From an uncultured Microscilla sp. (GTDB taxonomy: Bacteria > Bacteroidota > Bacteroidia > Cytophagales > Microscillaceae), in the NCBI RefSeq assembly GCF_947493425.1, contig NZ_CANLRP010000005.1, positions 62,001 through 126,000 of the forward strand: a stretch of 64,000 bases of DNA. Direction: 5' to 3'. Position 1 is the stretch's first letter. Every line of letters starts with the position of its first letter. Shown here piece by piece: positions 8,203 through 16,318 of this stretch. A program made the position numbers and the translations under genes. The notes under the pieces are model-generated. The model saw nothing but the letters and a program-made list of their open reading frames with translations. It ran no database searches and had not been told where the DNA came from.

Positions 8203-9162
8203 ATGAAAAAACTATTGATAACATTCGCAATGGTGGGCTTTTTGGCTGCCTGTGGAGGAAGTAAAAAAGGTGAGAACACCGAAAACTCAACCGATACAAG
8301 TGCCAGCACAAATACTGACAGTGTTAATGCTGATAATAAAAACAGCGAAACAACATCAGCCAACACTGCTGACGCACCATTGAGCAAAGATTTGGTGGGT
8401 AAAGCCAAAGAATATGGTTCAGAGGAAGAAGTAACAGCAGAAACCGACAAAAGCAAGATTATCCGTTACCGTTCTAAAAGTTACGCTAAGGAGTTTCCCA
8501 AGGCATTGTTCGAAGCCAAAAACCTACAGGTACTAGTATTGCAGAGTTTGAGCAGCTCTGAGTTACCCAATGAAATCAAGAATTTCAAAAATCTTACATG
8601 TATAGTGTTAGACGGCGCTAAAATAGAAAAATTGCCAGAGGGAATAGGAGAACTCAAAAACCTGAAAACAATCTCTTTGACTTCTTGTCGAAAGCTGGAT
8701 ATTCAACAAGTGCTGAATGTACTGAAAAACTGCCCTCAACTGGAGAATTTAAGCTTGTCTTATATACCATTTGAAACAATGCCTGCGACCATTGGGGAAT
8801 TAAAAAATCTAAAACATTTGAGAATTAAAAACAACAACTTTAAAACTTTACCTGATGAGTTTTATACACTTAGCAACCTTGAGTATTTGAGTATTAGCAG
8901 CAAGAAAGACGCCCCTTATAACTATGAAGATATTTTCAAAAAACTAAAGCAACTGCCTGCCCTTACCAAACTATTTATTCCTTTCGCAGGTTTGAAAGCC
9001 CTGCCTGATGTAATGAAAGAATATCCAGCACTGAATAAAGTTGTGTGGAAAGAATCGGACTGGAAAAATGCCAAGGAACAAGCGGAACAATGGAGCGCCA
9101 AGTTTCCTAATTTTACAGTAAGCATTAATACATCAAGTACCCCTTTGTATTATATGTATTAA
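8203..9162 (+). CDS. Leucine-rich-repeat lipoprotein
   Basis: 319 residues. Lipobox FLAAC places the lipidated Cys at residue 17. A Ser/Thr/Asn-rich linker (about 18-60) is followed by leucine-rich repeats from about 90 to 290, for example LPEGIGELKNLKTISLT, MPATIGELKNLKHLRI and LPDEFYTLSNLEYLSI, of the bacterial 'ribonuclease-inhibitor-like' 22-24-residue type. Such domains bind proteins; here the protein should sit on a membrane surface. Expression would start just downstream of a miniature element; the gene ends at a complex hairpin shared with the convergent gene. Confidence 0.85.
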   Translation: MKKLLITFAMVGFLAACGGSKKGENTENSTDTSASTNTDSVNADNKNSETTSANTADAPLSKDLVGKAKEYGSEEEVTAETDKSKIIRYRSKSYAKEFPKALFEAKNLQVLVLQSLSSSELPNEIKNFKNLTCIVLDGAKIEKLPEGIGELKNLKTISLTSCRKLDIQQVLNVLKNCPQLENLSLSYIPFETMPATIGELKNLKHLRIKNNNFKTLPDEFYTLSNLEYLSISSKKDAPYNYEDIFKKLKQLPALTKLFIPFAGLKALPDVMKEYPALNKVVWKESDWKNAKEQAEQWSAKFPNFTVSINTSSTPLYYMY

Positions 9163-9168
9163 CAAGCC

Positions 9169-9223
9169 ACACCATTTTGAAATCGCCCACACCACTTCAA
9201 AATGGTGTAGGTGATTTCAAAAT
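9169..9223. terminator. Convergent-gene hairpin with two mutually exclusive stems
   Basis: ACACCATTTTGAA (9169-9181) pairs perfectly with TTCAAAATGGTGT (9196-9208). Overlapping the left arm, ATTTTGAAATC (9174-9184) pairs perfectly with GATTTCAAAAT (9213-9223). Only one can form at a time. It lies between convergent genes ending at 9162 and 9227 and most simply serves as a two-way terminator, but the alternative pairing resembles an antiterminator layout. Confidence 0.65.
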
Positions 9224-9226
9224 CAT

Positions 9227-10696
9227 TTAATAATCAAATCTGGTAATTTCGGCAGTTTTTAAGTCTAGTTCGTACACATCGCCCATGCTAAAATATGCCT
9301 TATGTTTGGTTACTGTTATATTATTCCATTGATTACCTATCACATCTTTTACTGTTTTTTTAATCAAACTTCCATTCATAGGATTCACTTTTTCAATAAG
9401 CATCTGCCCTGTTTCTTTGAGGTATTGTATGATTAATAGATTGCCCTTGTGTAAGATATGATACACTTCACCATCTTTTGTTTTTTTATTGTATAAGTTG
9501 GTGCTACGCAGAGGATAACGCCAAGCCACCATTCCTGTGTGATGGTTTATACCCCAAAGCTCATTTTTATTGTTTCCTCTCGTTTTTCGAGTAAAGGCAA
9601 TTACCAGGTTTTTACGCCCAACCATTGGTGTCAGACTGTAATCTATTTCCTTTGCCAGCTCGCTTATTTTTCCTGATAACATATCCACCTTCAATAGTAC
9701 ACTCCGCGAACCACTCAATGCACTTAAATACAAGGATGTTTGATGCTTGATATGACTTAGATTTTTTATATCGTAAGGAAGTAATACTCTGGAAGGCAAA
9801 ACTTTATCCCACTTCTTAATACCACTATCTATGTCCCAACATTGTATATGAGTACCCTCAGGCATCAAGTATACGTGTGTACCTATATTATCAAATACCA
9901 TAGGCATGTTTACCCTGTATACTTTCCCACTGTCTATTTCACGATGGGGCGTAGGAGTAAATAACCTTATAGGCATCAAGGTAATTGGATTAATTACTAC
10001 CACACTTGCTGAAACATCTATCTTATCTTCTGCCTGATCGCTTAGCACAATTTTATCTTTCACTACATAAAAACCTACCCCTTTTGCTTTAGGGGTTTCA
10101 AGGCGATTTTTTCGTAAAATATTGCCATCCAAGGTATTTACTGAGTATAAAATCCGATCTTCGGTGAGTAATATCAATTTTCGCTGTACCAACGCCATAC
10201 AGTTAGTGCATTCTGGTGATAGTTGATCCCTTAACCTTAAACTCCATACCTTCTTGCCGCTATTACGCTTAAGTGCATACACAAAATCTTTTACAAGAAT
10301 ATATACATGCTCACGATCATAGGTAGTTTTCAAATAATTGTGTCCATCTTTGTATAAGGTAGTAAGGTTGGTTTCCCATTGGGTAACCTGATTAGCAGCT
10401 GATCGATAAGCTAAATGTATTTCGTACTGGTTTTCAGCGTTTTTACGATGCTTAATATCTTTTTTTACACTAACTACCAATACATCAGACATAGTAAGCG
10501 TGGGGCTGTCTACCAAGGGCATAGTACGTAATACCACTTTGGGCGAAACACCTGAAATGCTCCCTATTCTTTTGGTAAGGTCTGAGAAAGAAAGTTTATC
10601 CTGAGTAAAAAACCAGCCTAATAAGAGCAATACAATCACGGATAAGCCAAGGTTGACCATACCTGAGCAACCTCTCCTTCCAACTTCATCTGCCAT
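9227..10696 (-). CDS. Membrane-anchored PQQ-type beta-propeller protein
   Basis: 489 residues. Residues 13-30 (NLGLSVIVLLLLGWFF) form one membrane segment after a short N-terminus, so the rest should be outside the cytoplasm. The body carries repeated blades with PQQ/BamB-like signatures: VYALKRNSGKKVWSLRLR, LYSVNTLDGNILRKNR, IQCWDIDSGIKKWDKVL, LWGINHHTGMVAWRYPL, KVNPMNGSLIKK. These fit a WD40/PQQ-like propeller used as a protein-binding scaffold, as in BamB. No catalytic residue pattern is evident. Single gene, convergent with the leucine-rich lipoprotein; the upstream 32 bases are shared with a small divergent gene. Confidence 0.8.
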   Translation of the reverse strand: MADEVGRRGCSGMVNLGLSVIVLLLLGWFFTQDKLSFSDLTKRIGSISGVSPKVVLRTMPLVDSPTLTMSDVLVVSVKKDIKHRKNAENQYEIHLAYRSAANQVTQWETNLTTLYKDGHNYLKTTYDREHVYILVKDFVYALKRNSGKKVWSLRLRDQLSPECTNCMALVQRKLILLTEDRILYSVNTLDGNILRKNRLETPKAKGVGFYVVKDKIVLSDQAEDKIDVSASVVVINPITLMPIRLFTPTPHREIDSGKVYRVNMPMVFDNIGTHVYLMPEGTHIQCWDIDSGIKKWDKVLPSRVLLPYDIKNLSHIKHQTSLYLSALSGSRSVLLKVDMLSGKISELAKEIDYSLTPMVGRKNLVIAFTRKTRGNNKNELWGINHHTGMVAWRYPLRSTNLYNKKTKDGEVYHILHKGNLLIIQYLKETGQMLIEKVNPMNGSLIKKTVKDVIGNQWNNITVTKHKAYFSMGDVYELDLKTAEITRFDY

Positions 10697-10759
10697 TTTT
10701 GTAAGTTTGTTTTGTTTCTACAAATGTAATGAATAAATTATTGATTCATAATAACCTTT

Positions 10760-10999
10760 TTGCAGAGCAAAAGCAATATTTTAAGATTGAAACAAGTCAT
10801 AGGATTTTATCGCAAAACAGCCTGGACACTGCTTATACTGGGCATTTGGATCGTGGTAGGGTATTGTATACGTCTGGCACGCCCCCATCCAAATACTGCC
10901 CATTTGGTTATAAACATGTTGGCTTTAGGCGGCTCTCCTATTGGCATCGCATTATGGATGTTTAGAAACTTAAAAAAAGAGAAACGCCGCAAATCTTAA
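10760..10999 (+). CDS. Small two-segment membrane protein, start uncertain
   Basis: 79 residues if translation starts at TTG 10760; in-frame TGA at 10742 leaves no ATG upstream, and TTG 10787 is an alternative. The protein has two hydrophobic segments (WTLLILGIWIVVGYCIRL and LVINMLALGGSPIGIALWMF) and a Lys/Arg-rich C-terminus (RNLKKEKRRKS), a layout typical of genuine small inner-membrane proteins. An overlapping frame beginning ATG 10729 has no such features. Function unknown. It is divergent from the propeller gene and convergent with bcp. Confidence 0.5.
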   Translation: MQSKSNILRLKQVIGFYRKTAWTLLILGIWIVVGYCIRLARPHPNTAHLVINMLALGGSPIGIALWMFRNLKKEKRRKS

Positions 11000-11003
11000 G
11001 CAT

Positions 11004-11041
11004 AAAAAAAACTGTGGACCTTGCCTACACAATACCCACAG
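11004..11041 (-). terminator. Rho-independent terminator of bcp
   Basis: On the minus strand a CTGTGG...CCACAG stem (11041-11036 with 11017-11012) is followed by eight T (11011-11004). It lies 30 bases past the stop of the peroxiredoxin gene. Confidence 0.7.
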
Positions 11042-11070
11042 CTAAAACTTTTTATGTCCAACCCCAAGAT

Positions 11071-11535
11071 TTACTCTTCAACCAAGTCACTTTTTACTTT
11101 CTTGATCATTTCCTGAATGTGGGCTTTAGCCCCAAACAACTTATCAAATACTGCTACCACCTGTTGGTCTTTGTCCAACAAGTAAGTAATACGTTTGGAT
11201 ACTCCTACCAATGGCATAGCTGCCTTAAAAGCTTTAGTCACTGTTCCTTTAGTATCAGCCAATAACTCAAATGGCAGATTGTGTTTTTCCTTAAACTTTA
11301 GGTGCGTCTCTATATCATCACGGCTAACTCCCAGTACATCTATGTCAAACTGTTTGAAAAACTCAATATTATCACGAAAGTCGCAGGCTTCTGCAGTACA
11401 ACCAGGGGTAAAATCTTTTGGATAAAAATAAATAATACAAGGTTTATCTTTGCGATTATTGTACAAATTAAAATCCTCTCCAGTGGTAGAGGGTAAGGTA
11501 AAATCAGGTGCTTTGTCTCCTACTTTTAAAGCCAT
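11071..11535 (-). CDS. bcp: Thioredoxin-dependent peroxiredoxin (Bcp/PrxQ)
   Basis: 154 residues, the usual Bcp length. The thioredoxin-fold start GDKAPDFTLPS and the active-site segment YPKDFTPGCTAEACDF are visible. Cys46 is the peroxidatic residue, with Thr43 and Pro39 in the PxxxTxxC motif; Cys51 five residues later is the resolving Cys of the atypical 2-Cys PrxQ type. It reduces hydrogen peroxide and organic hydroperoxides in the cytoplasm at the expense of thioredoxin. Monocistronic, with its own terminator and a 438-base upstream spacer. Confidence 0.95.
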   Translation of the reverse strand: MALKVGDKAPDFTLPSTTGEDFNLYNNRKDKPCIIYFYPKDFTPGCTAEACDFRDNIEFFKQFDIDVLGVSRDDIETHLKFKEKHNLPFELLADTKGTVTKAFKAAMPLVGVSKRITYLLDKDQQVVAVFDKLFGAKAHIQEMIKKVKSDLVEE

Positions 11536-11973
11536 TCTTTTAGTATTTTAAATAAATTGAATATTAAGGAAAGTTTTGTAATTACTACTTGGTATACAGT
11601 GCAACATTATGAGTAAAAATCACACAAAGTCAATAATAGTATTATTCTACTAAAGTACACAATTGCTTACCCAATAACTATTGAATAGCAGGTATAGTTA
11701 TTATTTTGTTTGTTTTTGTATAAAAAAAACTTCAATCACCTATAAAACCCTACTCACTAAAAGTTTTTTTTATTATCTTAAGAATACATTGACAAACAGT
11801 AGGCAAGGCACTGGTAAAAAATAGTTAAAAAATCTTATTTATTATTAAGGGATTTATATTTTTCACTTGTCGTATACATATAGTAGGTACCAAGCTTGAT
11901 GTATGCTTCACACATCAGGCCTGTGTATATACCTTATTAAATTTACTGTTTACATTATCAAATCAAGAAACAC
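11536..11973. other. Spacer between divergent genes, no feature recognised
   Basis: 438 bases of AT-rich sequence between bcp and an outer-membrane protein gene. It must contain both promoters. I find homopolymer T and A runs but no repeat, stable hairpin or reading frame that stands out. Confidence 0.5.
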
Positions 11974-12753
11974 ATGAACAGCAAACTATTTAAAAGCATA
12001 GTCAGTGGGCTTGTACTCTGTTTGATTTATCAAACAAGTTTTGCTCAGCTTGGCTTCAACATGGGTTATAATTACTCAAAACCTATGGAAGAAATGGCAA
12101 GTACCATCAGGCAGATGCATGGTTTTAACCTAGAGCTTATCTATAAGATTCCCAAGTCACCTTTTAGCATCGGTTTAGACCTGGGCTTGTCAAGCTATGG
12201 TAAACGCAAACTAGACGACTTTACGGTTGTACAAGATGAGCAAATACAAGGCACCTATGACCTTACCATCAACAATTACGTATGTGATGCCTTCATTACA
12301 GGGAGAGTGGACTTATTATCTAAAGGAATCATCAGACCCTATATAAGTGCTCGTATTGGAGTGCAAGAGTACCATACCGACTACATTCTTGAAAACCCCA
12401 ATATACAACACACTACAGAATGCCCTGACCCAGTAGAAGAGGGCACAGTATTACACGATGTAGCGATGGCAGCAGGGTTTGGTTTTGGGGTAAGAATAGA
12501 TATGGGGCAAATATTTAAGCTGGGAATGGGTAATAATCGCTTATTTCTTAATATAGAGTCTACTTATTTAAGCGGAGGCACAGTGCGTTATATGAGTTTA
12601 AATGCTCCAGCCAATGTTGTCCCCAGCAACACAGACATGCCTGGGCTGGCTCCTGGGGTAAGTACAATTACCCATCCTTACCACACAGGCAAAGTATACC
12701 AGTCAAAGATTTCGATGACCAATCTTCGAATAGGAATGGGAGTTCATTTCTAA
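11974..12753 (+). CDS. Outer-membrane beta-barrel protein
   Basis: 259 residues. Signal peptide MNSKLFKSIVSGLVLCLIYQTSFA-Q, cleavage near residue 25. The mature protein shows alternating hydrophobic strands (GFNMGYNYSK, FSIGLDLGLSSYG, RPYISARIGVQEY, AAGFGFGVRIDMG, NRLFLNIESTYL) and ends in a strand closing with a terminal Phe (NLRIGMGVHF), the usual outer-membrane insertion signal. Consistent with the OmpA-like / outer-membrane beta-barrel families common in Bacteroidota; the cargo or ligand cannot be told. A strong terminator follows immediately. Confidence 0.8.
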   Translation: MNSKLFKSIVSGLVLCLIYQTSFAQLGFNMGYNYSKPMEEMASTIRQMHGFNLELIYKIPKSPFSIGLDLGLSSYGKRKLDDFTVVQDEQIQGTYDLTINNYVCDAFITGRVDLLSKGIIRPYISARIGVQEYHTDYILENPNIQHTTECPDPVEEGTVLHDVAMAAGFGFGVRIDMGQIFKLGMGNNRLFLNIESTYLSGGTVRYMSLNAPANVVPSNTDMPGLAPGVSTITHPYHTGKVYQSKISMTNLRIGMGVHF

Positions 12754-12778
12754 AACTTTGTGTTTTTGGCCAATGCTT

Positions 12779-12808
12779 ATCCCTGCCCTATCACGCAGGG
12801 ATTTTTTT
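12779..12808 (+). terminator. Rho-independent terminator
   Basis: ATCCCTGC (12779-12786), 8-base loop, GCAGGGAT (12795-12802), then a run of T to 12808. Ends the outer-membrane protein transcript. Confidence 0.85.
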
Positions 12809-12857
12809 ATCTTCTACATCAACCACCATAATCTTTGTACATTTGTTCATACACTCA

Positions 12858-13018
12858 GAGTATGTTTAAATTTTGTCTTCGGAATTAAAAATGATGGATT
12901 TTTTGTGCTGACGAAGTATATTTTAGAAGGAATAGCCAAAGCTATTGCTGAAAAAATTACTAAAGTCAGCGCGTAAAAGCTGCTTTTTTAGTCCAGGTTA
13001 TAATTTTTAAACATACTC
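12858..13018. mobile_element. 161-bp miniature element, GAG-type ends, TCA target duplication
   Basis: Left end GAGTATGTTTAAA (12858-12870) and right end TTTAAACATACTC (13006-13018) are perfect reverse complements, flanked by TCA (12855-12857) and TCA (13019-13021). The ends differ by two bases from those of the element at 7902-8159, so both belong to one family. The interior carries the palindrome AATAGCCAAAGCTATT and a GCGCGTAAAAGC segment also seen in other copies. It lies just upstream of the next gene. Confidence 0.75.
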
Positions 13019-13053
13019 TCACTCTGTGTTTAATCATAAACAAAACAACAAAG

Positions 13054-13845
13054 ATGAACATTCCAGATATAACAAATGAACAAACTCTTAAAGAGTTTTT
13101 AGACGAAGCAGCAGATAAGTACAATCAACCCGACTTTATCGAGAATGATCCTATCTCTATTCCTCATTTATTTAGCAAAAAACAAGACATTGAGATTACG
13201 GGTTTTTGGGCAGCTGTACTTGCCTGGGGTAATAGAACCACTATTATAAAAAAATGTAAAGAATTGGTAGAACTGATGGATGGCGACCCACATAACTTTA
13301 TACTCAGCCACGAAGAGTCAGACCTAAAGGCATTTTTATCATTTAAACATCGTACTTTCAACGCTACTGACACGCTCTATTTTATTCATTTTTTTAAGTA
13401 TTTTTACCAGAAACACACCTCTTTGGAAGAAGCTTTTACCCAAAACTTCACTCCAGAGATGCCCCATGTAGAACAAGCCCTCAAAGATTTTCATGAGTTG
13501 TTTTTTAGCCTGAAAGAATACCCAGAGCGTACTCGTAAGCATATAGCTACCCCTGCTCGAAAATCAGCTTGCAAGCGCATCAATATGTTTTTGAGATGGA
13601 TGGTAAGAAAAGATACTAAAGGGGTTGACTTTGGGATTTGGAGCAAAATTAATCCTAGTCAGTTGATATGCCCTTGCGATGTACATGTAGAACGGGTGGC
13701 AAGAAAATTAAATTTACTGGAAAGAAAACAAATGAATTGGCAAACGGCTCTTGAGCTTACCCAAAACTTACGAAAATTCAACGCCCAAGATCCTGTCAAA
13801 TACGATTTTGCACTATTTGGTCTGGGCGTTGATCACAAAATGTAG
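13054..13845 (+). CDS. TIGR02757/DUF2400 family protein
   Basis: 263 residues, no signal or membrane segment. The segment ISIPHLFSKKQDIEITGFWAAVLAWGNRTTIIKKCKEL and the later CDVHVERVARKLNLLERKQMNW are hallmarks I associate with the TIGR02757 (DUF2400) family, which is widespread in Bacteroidota and has a fold related to helix-hairpin-helix DNA glycosylases. The biochemical role is not established. It is convergent with pyrE, only nine bases apart. Its promoter region is squeezed against a miniature element ending at 13018. Confidence 0.8.
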   Translation: MNIPDITNEQTLKEFLDEAADKYNQPDFIENDPISIPHLFSKKQDIEITGFWAAVLAWGNRTTIIKKCKELVELMDGDPHNFILSHEESDLKAFLSFKHRTFNATDTLYFIHFFKYFYQKHTSLEEAFTQNFTPEMPHVEQALKDFHELFFSLKEYPERTRKHIATPARKSACKRINMFLRWMVRKDTKGVDFGIWSKINPSQLICPCDVHVERVARKLNLLERKQMNWQTALELTQNLRKFNAQDPVKYDFALFGLGVDHKM

Positions 13846-13854
13846 TACAGGCAA

Positions 13855-14514
13855 CTATGCGTCTATTTCGCGGGGTTGCCACTTAGCAGGATCTCGCCGC
13901 CATTCGTGCAGCGAAGCCATAATTTTTTCGCTCAAATCGTGGCGGTGAGAAAACTCTACCACCAACGTAGTGTAATTACTCAATGTATTAAACTTGAGAT
14001 CAGCATCCATCATATTTTGCTCCATTACGTCAAACCCATAGGTAAACATAGCCACTATTCCCAATACCTCTACACCTGCTTCACGCAATGCTTCTACTGC
14101 TTTGATAGAGCTACCTCCAGTAGATAATACATCTTCTATGACTACTACTTTTTGACCTTTAGTAAGCTTACCTTCTACCAGGTTCTCTTTTCCATGTCCT
14201 TTAGCTTTTGAGCGCACATACAAAAATGGCAACTCAAGCTCGTCGGCAATCATAGCTCCTTGAGGAATGCCTGCTGTAGCCACACCAGCAATGGCTTCTA
14301 CAGTAGGATATTCTTTTTTTATCAACTGTATAAATTCTGATTTGATAAATTTGCGTACTTTGGGAAAAGATAATGTCAGGCGACCATCGCAATATATAGG
14401 AGAATACCAACCTGAACTCCAGCGAAAAGGTTGATCGGGGCGTACCTGAACTGCTTCTACTTCGAGTAACATAGCAGCTACTGTTTCCGCTATATTTTTC
14501 TGGTTAGACATCAT
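13855..14514 (-). CDS. pyrE: Orotate phosphoribosyltransferase
   Basis: 219 residues. It converts orotate and PRPP to OMP in pyrimidine synthesis. The PRPP-binding loop is VVVIEDVLSTGGSS, preceded by the flexible loop region KAKGHGKENLVEGKL and the ASGxYSPIYCD-type substrate segment (SSGWYSPIYCDGRL). The first two codons are both ATG (14514 and 14511), so the start is uncertain by one residue. It is divergent from a NUDIX gene, an arrangement (NUDIX–pyrE, with DUF3822 next) that recurs in Bacteroidota. Confidence 0.95.
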   Translation of the reverse strand: MMSNQKNIAETVAAMLLEVEAVQVRPDQPFRWSSGWYSPIYCDGRLTLSFPKVRKFIKSEFIQLIKKEYPTVEAIAGVATAGIPQGAMIADELELPFLYVRSKAKGHGKENLVEGKLTKGQKVVVIEDVLSTGGSSIKAVEALREAGVEVLGIVAMFTYGFDVMEQNMMDADLKFNTLSNYTTLVVEFSHRHDLSEKIMASLHEWRRDPAKWQPREIDA

Positions 14515-14612
14515 ATATTTTAGTATGTTTTAAAGTTTCAAAAGATTAACAGAATTAATAGTTTAACTCATTAAATATTAACAAATTAATAACACAAAGT
14601 TAAGTAAAGATT

Positions 14613-15299
14613 ATGGATATATTTATATGCGACAAACATATTTCAGTTTATAAAAATGACGATGCAAACAATGTTGAACTTTATAGCCAAGTAATTGATT
14701 TCCGTCAGGAAAAAACCACTTTACCCACAAAACTCAATAAGCAAGTAGTATTGAAGTGCCCCAATTTAGAAACAGTCAAACAATTTATTCAAGGTGTTGT
14801 AGACCAACATCATCCAACCCTCAAACATTGTGTTATTTTAGTCAATGATAAAAAAGCCTGTAAAAAGGCCATCAAATCTTTGTTTTATACTTTAAAGGCA
14901 GCTGGGGGGCTAGTCACCAATCAAAATAATCAATACCTACTCATTTATCGTTTGGCAAAGTGGGATTTACCTAAGGGGAAAGCTGAAAAAGGAGAAACCA
15001 GTAAAATAACTGCCTTACGAGAAGTAGAAGAAGAATGTAGCATCAAAGTGAAAATTGAGCGCTTTATATGTACCACTTGGCATTATTACCCACAAAAAGG
15101 CAAGCAAATGCTTAAGAAAACCGATTGGTACACCATGCAATGTATTGATGACAGTCACTTAAAACCACAAACAATAGAAGATATAGAAAAAGTAGAATGG
15201 ATGGATGATGAGCAGCTGCCACAAGCGTTAAATAACAGCTATAACTCTATAGTGTTTGTATTTGAGCAATACTTCAATCATACAAAGCAAGAACTATAA
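14613..15299 (+). CDS. NUDIX hydrolase with N-terminal extension
   Basis: 228 residues. The N-terminal 90 residues form an extension of unknown role; the NUDIX domain follows (95-225). The box GX5EX7REUXEEXGU is present at Gly122-Ile144, with Glu128, Arg136-Glu137 and Glu140-Glu141 in place; the conserved Gly is Ser143. Such enzymes hydrolyse nucleoside diphosphates linked to another moiety; the substrate is unknown. The DLPKGKAEKGE segment resembles the diadenosine/diphosphoinositol polyphosphate branch. The last 6 bases overlap the convergent DUF3822 gene. Confidence 0.88.
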   Translation: MDIFICDKHISVYKNDDANNVELYSQVIDFRQEKTTLPTKLNKQVVLKCPNLETVKQFIQGVVDQHHPTLKHCVILVNDKKACKKAIKSLFYTLKAAGGLVTNQNNQYLLIYRLAKWDLPKGKAEKGETSKITALREVEEECSIKVKIERFICTTWHYYPQKGKQMLKKTDWYTMQCIDDSHLKPQTIEDIEKVEWMDDEQLPQALNNSYNSIVFVFEQYFNHTKQEL

Positions 15300-16187
15300 A
15301 TGAAGGCTAAATAGATCGAAGTACTGGTAAATGTCCTTGTCAAACTTATCATTGAATGTAACCCAGGAAACTGATGATTGATTCAAGGTGATCTCTACCT
15401 TTTGAATGTACTGGTCGAGCAACTCGTAGATGCTAGAGTCAGGCATAATATTTCCAGTCAAATTAACCACGCTTTTGTCAGGAAAGTACCTTAATTCATC
15501 TATTACCAACAGTACATAGTATAAAAAGTCTTGTTCTGTTTTATAAGCAAATACATTACAAAACTCTAACTGATCATCTTTAAGTATGCTCAAAGTAAGA
15601 TACTCACTTTCTACATGCAAAAAAAGGTGTGCCAACCCAGAAGCACCCAGCTGTCTTTGTTGCTTCAGACCTTTGAGCAATGAAGCAGTTTGATGTACAA
15701 AGCTCATCTTTTCAGACAAAGCATAAATGTTTTCAAACCAAGCAACCAACTCGGTTTCTACCAAAAACACATTCATTATATTCAAACTTTCGATCTCCGA
15801 GTAGCAGATTGTTTGGTCAATAGTTACATCGGTTAAGTGCTTTAGGTATTTTACCGCTTCATCTTCTTCAAACAATGCCTTGGGTACTAAAGTAAAAGCT
15901 TTGCCACGATAAGCTATTTTAATTTCGTTCCAACGGTAAGCTTTTAAAAACAAATGATTGTCATATATCCAGTTTAGGTGAGAAGTTAACTGGTTGTGAG
16001 AAAGGTTTACATAGAAGCTATAATGCTCTAGTATAAGGCAGCGATTGGTTTGGGTATCTATCACACATATTTCCAACCCATCTTGCCCTATCGACAAGTA
16101 CAAATTGTAATTTCCTAATGCTTGTATATCAAAGGCATCATCCTGGAAACTTACTTCTCTGATAGATAATTTGTCTGTTGCGTCCAA
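15294..16187 (-). CDS. DUF3822 family protein
   Basis: 297 residues, cytoplasmic. It opens MDATDKLSIREVSFQDDAFD, followed by NYNLYLSIGQDGLEICVIDTQ, the typical entry to DUF3822, an actin/RNase-H-like family confined to Bacteroidota and found next to pyrE/NUDIX and often coaD. Its function is not established. It overlaps the NUDIX stop by six bases in convergent orientation, so antisense transcription across both 3' ends is likely. Confidence 0.82.
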   Translation of the reverse strand: MDATDKLSIREVSFQDDAFDIQALGNYNLYLSIGQDGLEICVIDTQTNRCLILEHYSFYVNLSHNQLTSHLNWIYDNHLFLKAYRWNEIKIAYRGKAFTLVPKALFEEDEAVKYLKHLTDVTIDQTICYSEIESLNIMNVFLVETELVAWFENIYALSEKMSFVHQTASLLKGLKQQRQLGASGLAHLFLHVESEYLTLSILKDDQLEFCNVFAYKTEQDFLYYVLLVIDELRYFPDKSVVNLTGNIMPDSSIYELLDQYIQKVEITLNQSSVSWVTFNDKFDKDIYQYFDLFSLHL

Positions 16188-16318
16188 GGTAGTGAGGAAG
16201 TTGAGGGTTTATAAAGAAATATAGTATTAGCATTCCGGGTAAAATGGTCAAGAGCCATGCTACTTCACAGTAACACAGCTCTTTACCACAATTGTTAAAT
16301 CTTATTGCTTTAATAGAC

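Noticed and set aside
12758-12976. 72-codon plus-strand frame after the outer-membrane protein
   Set aside because: It runs through a terminator and a miniature element, so coding is very unlikely.
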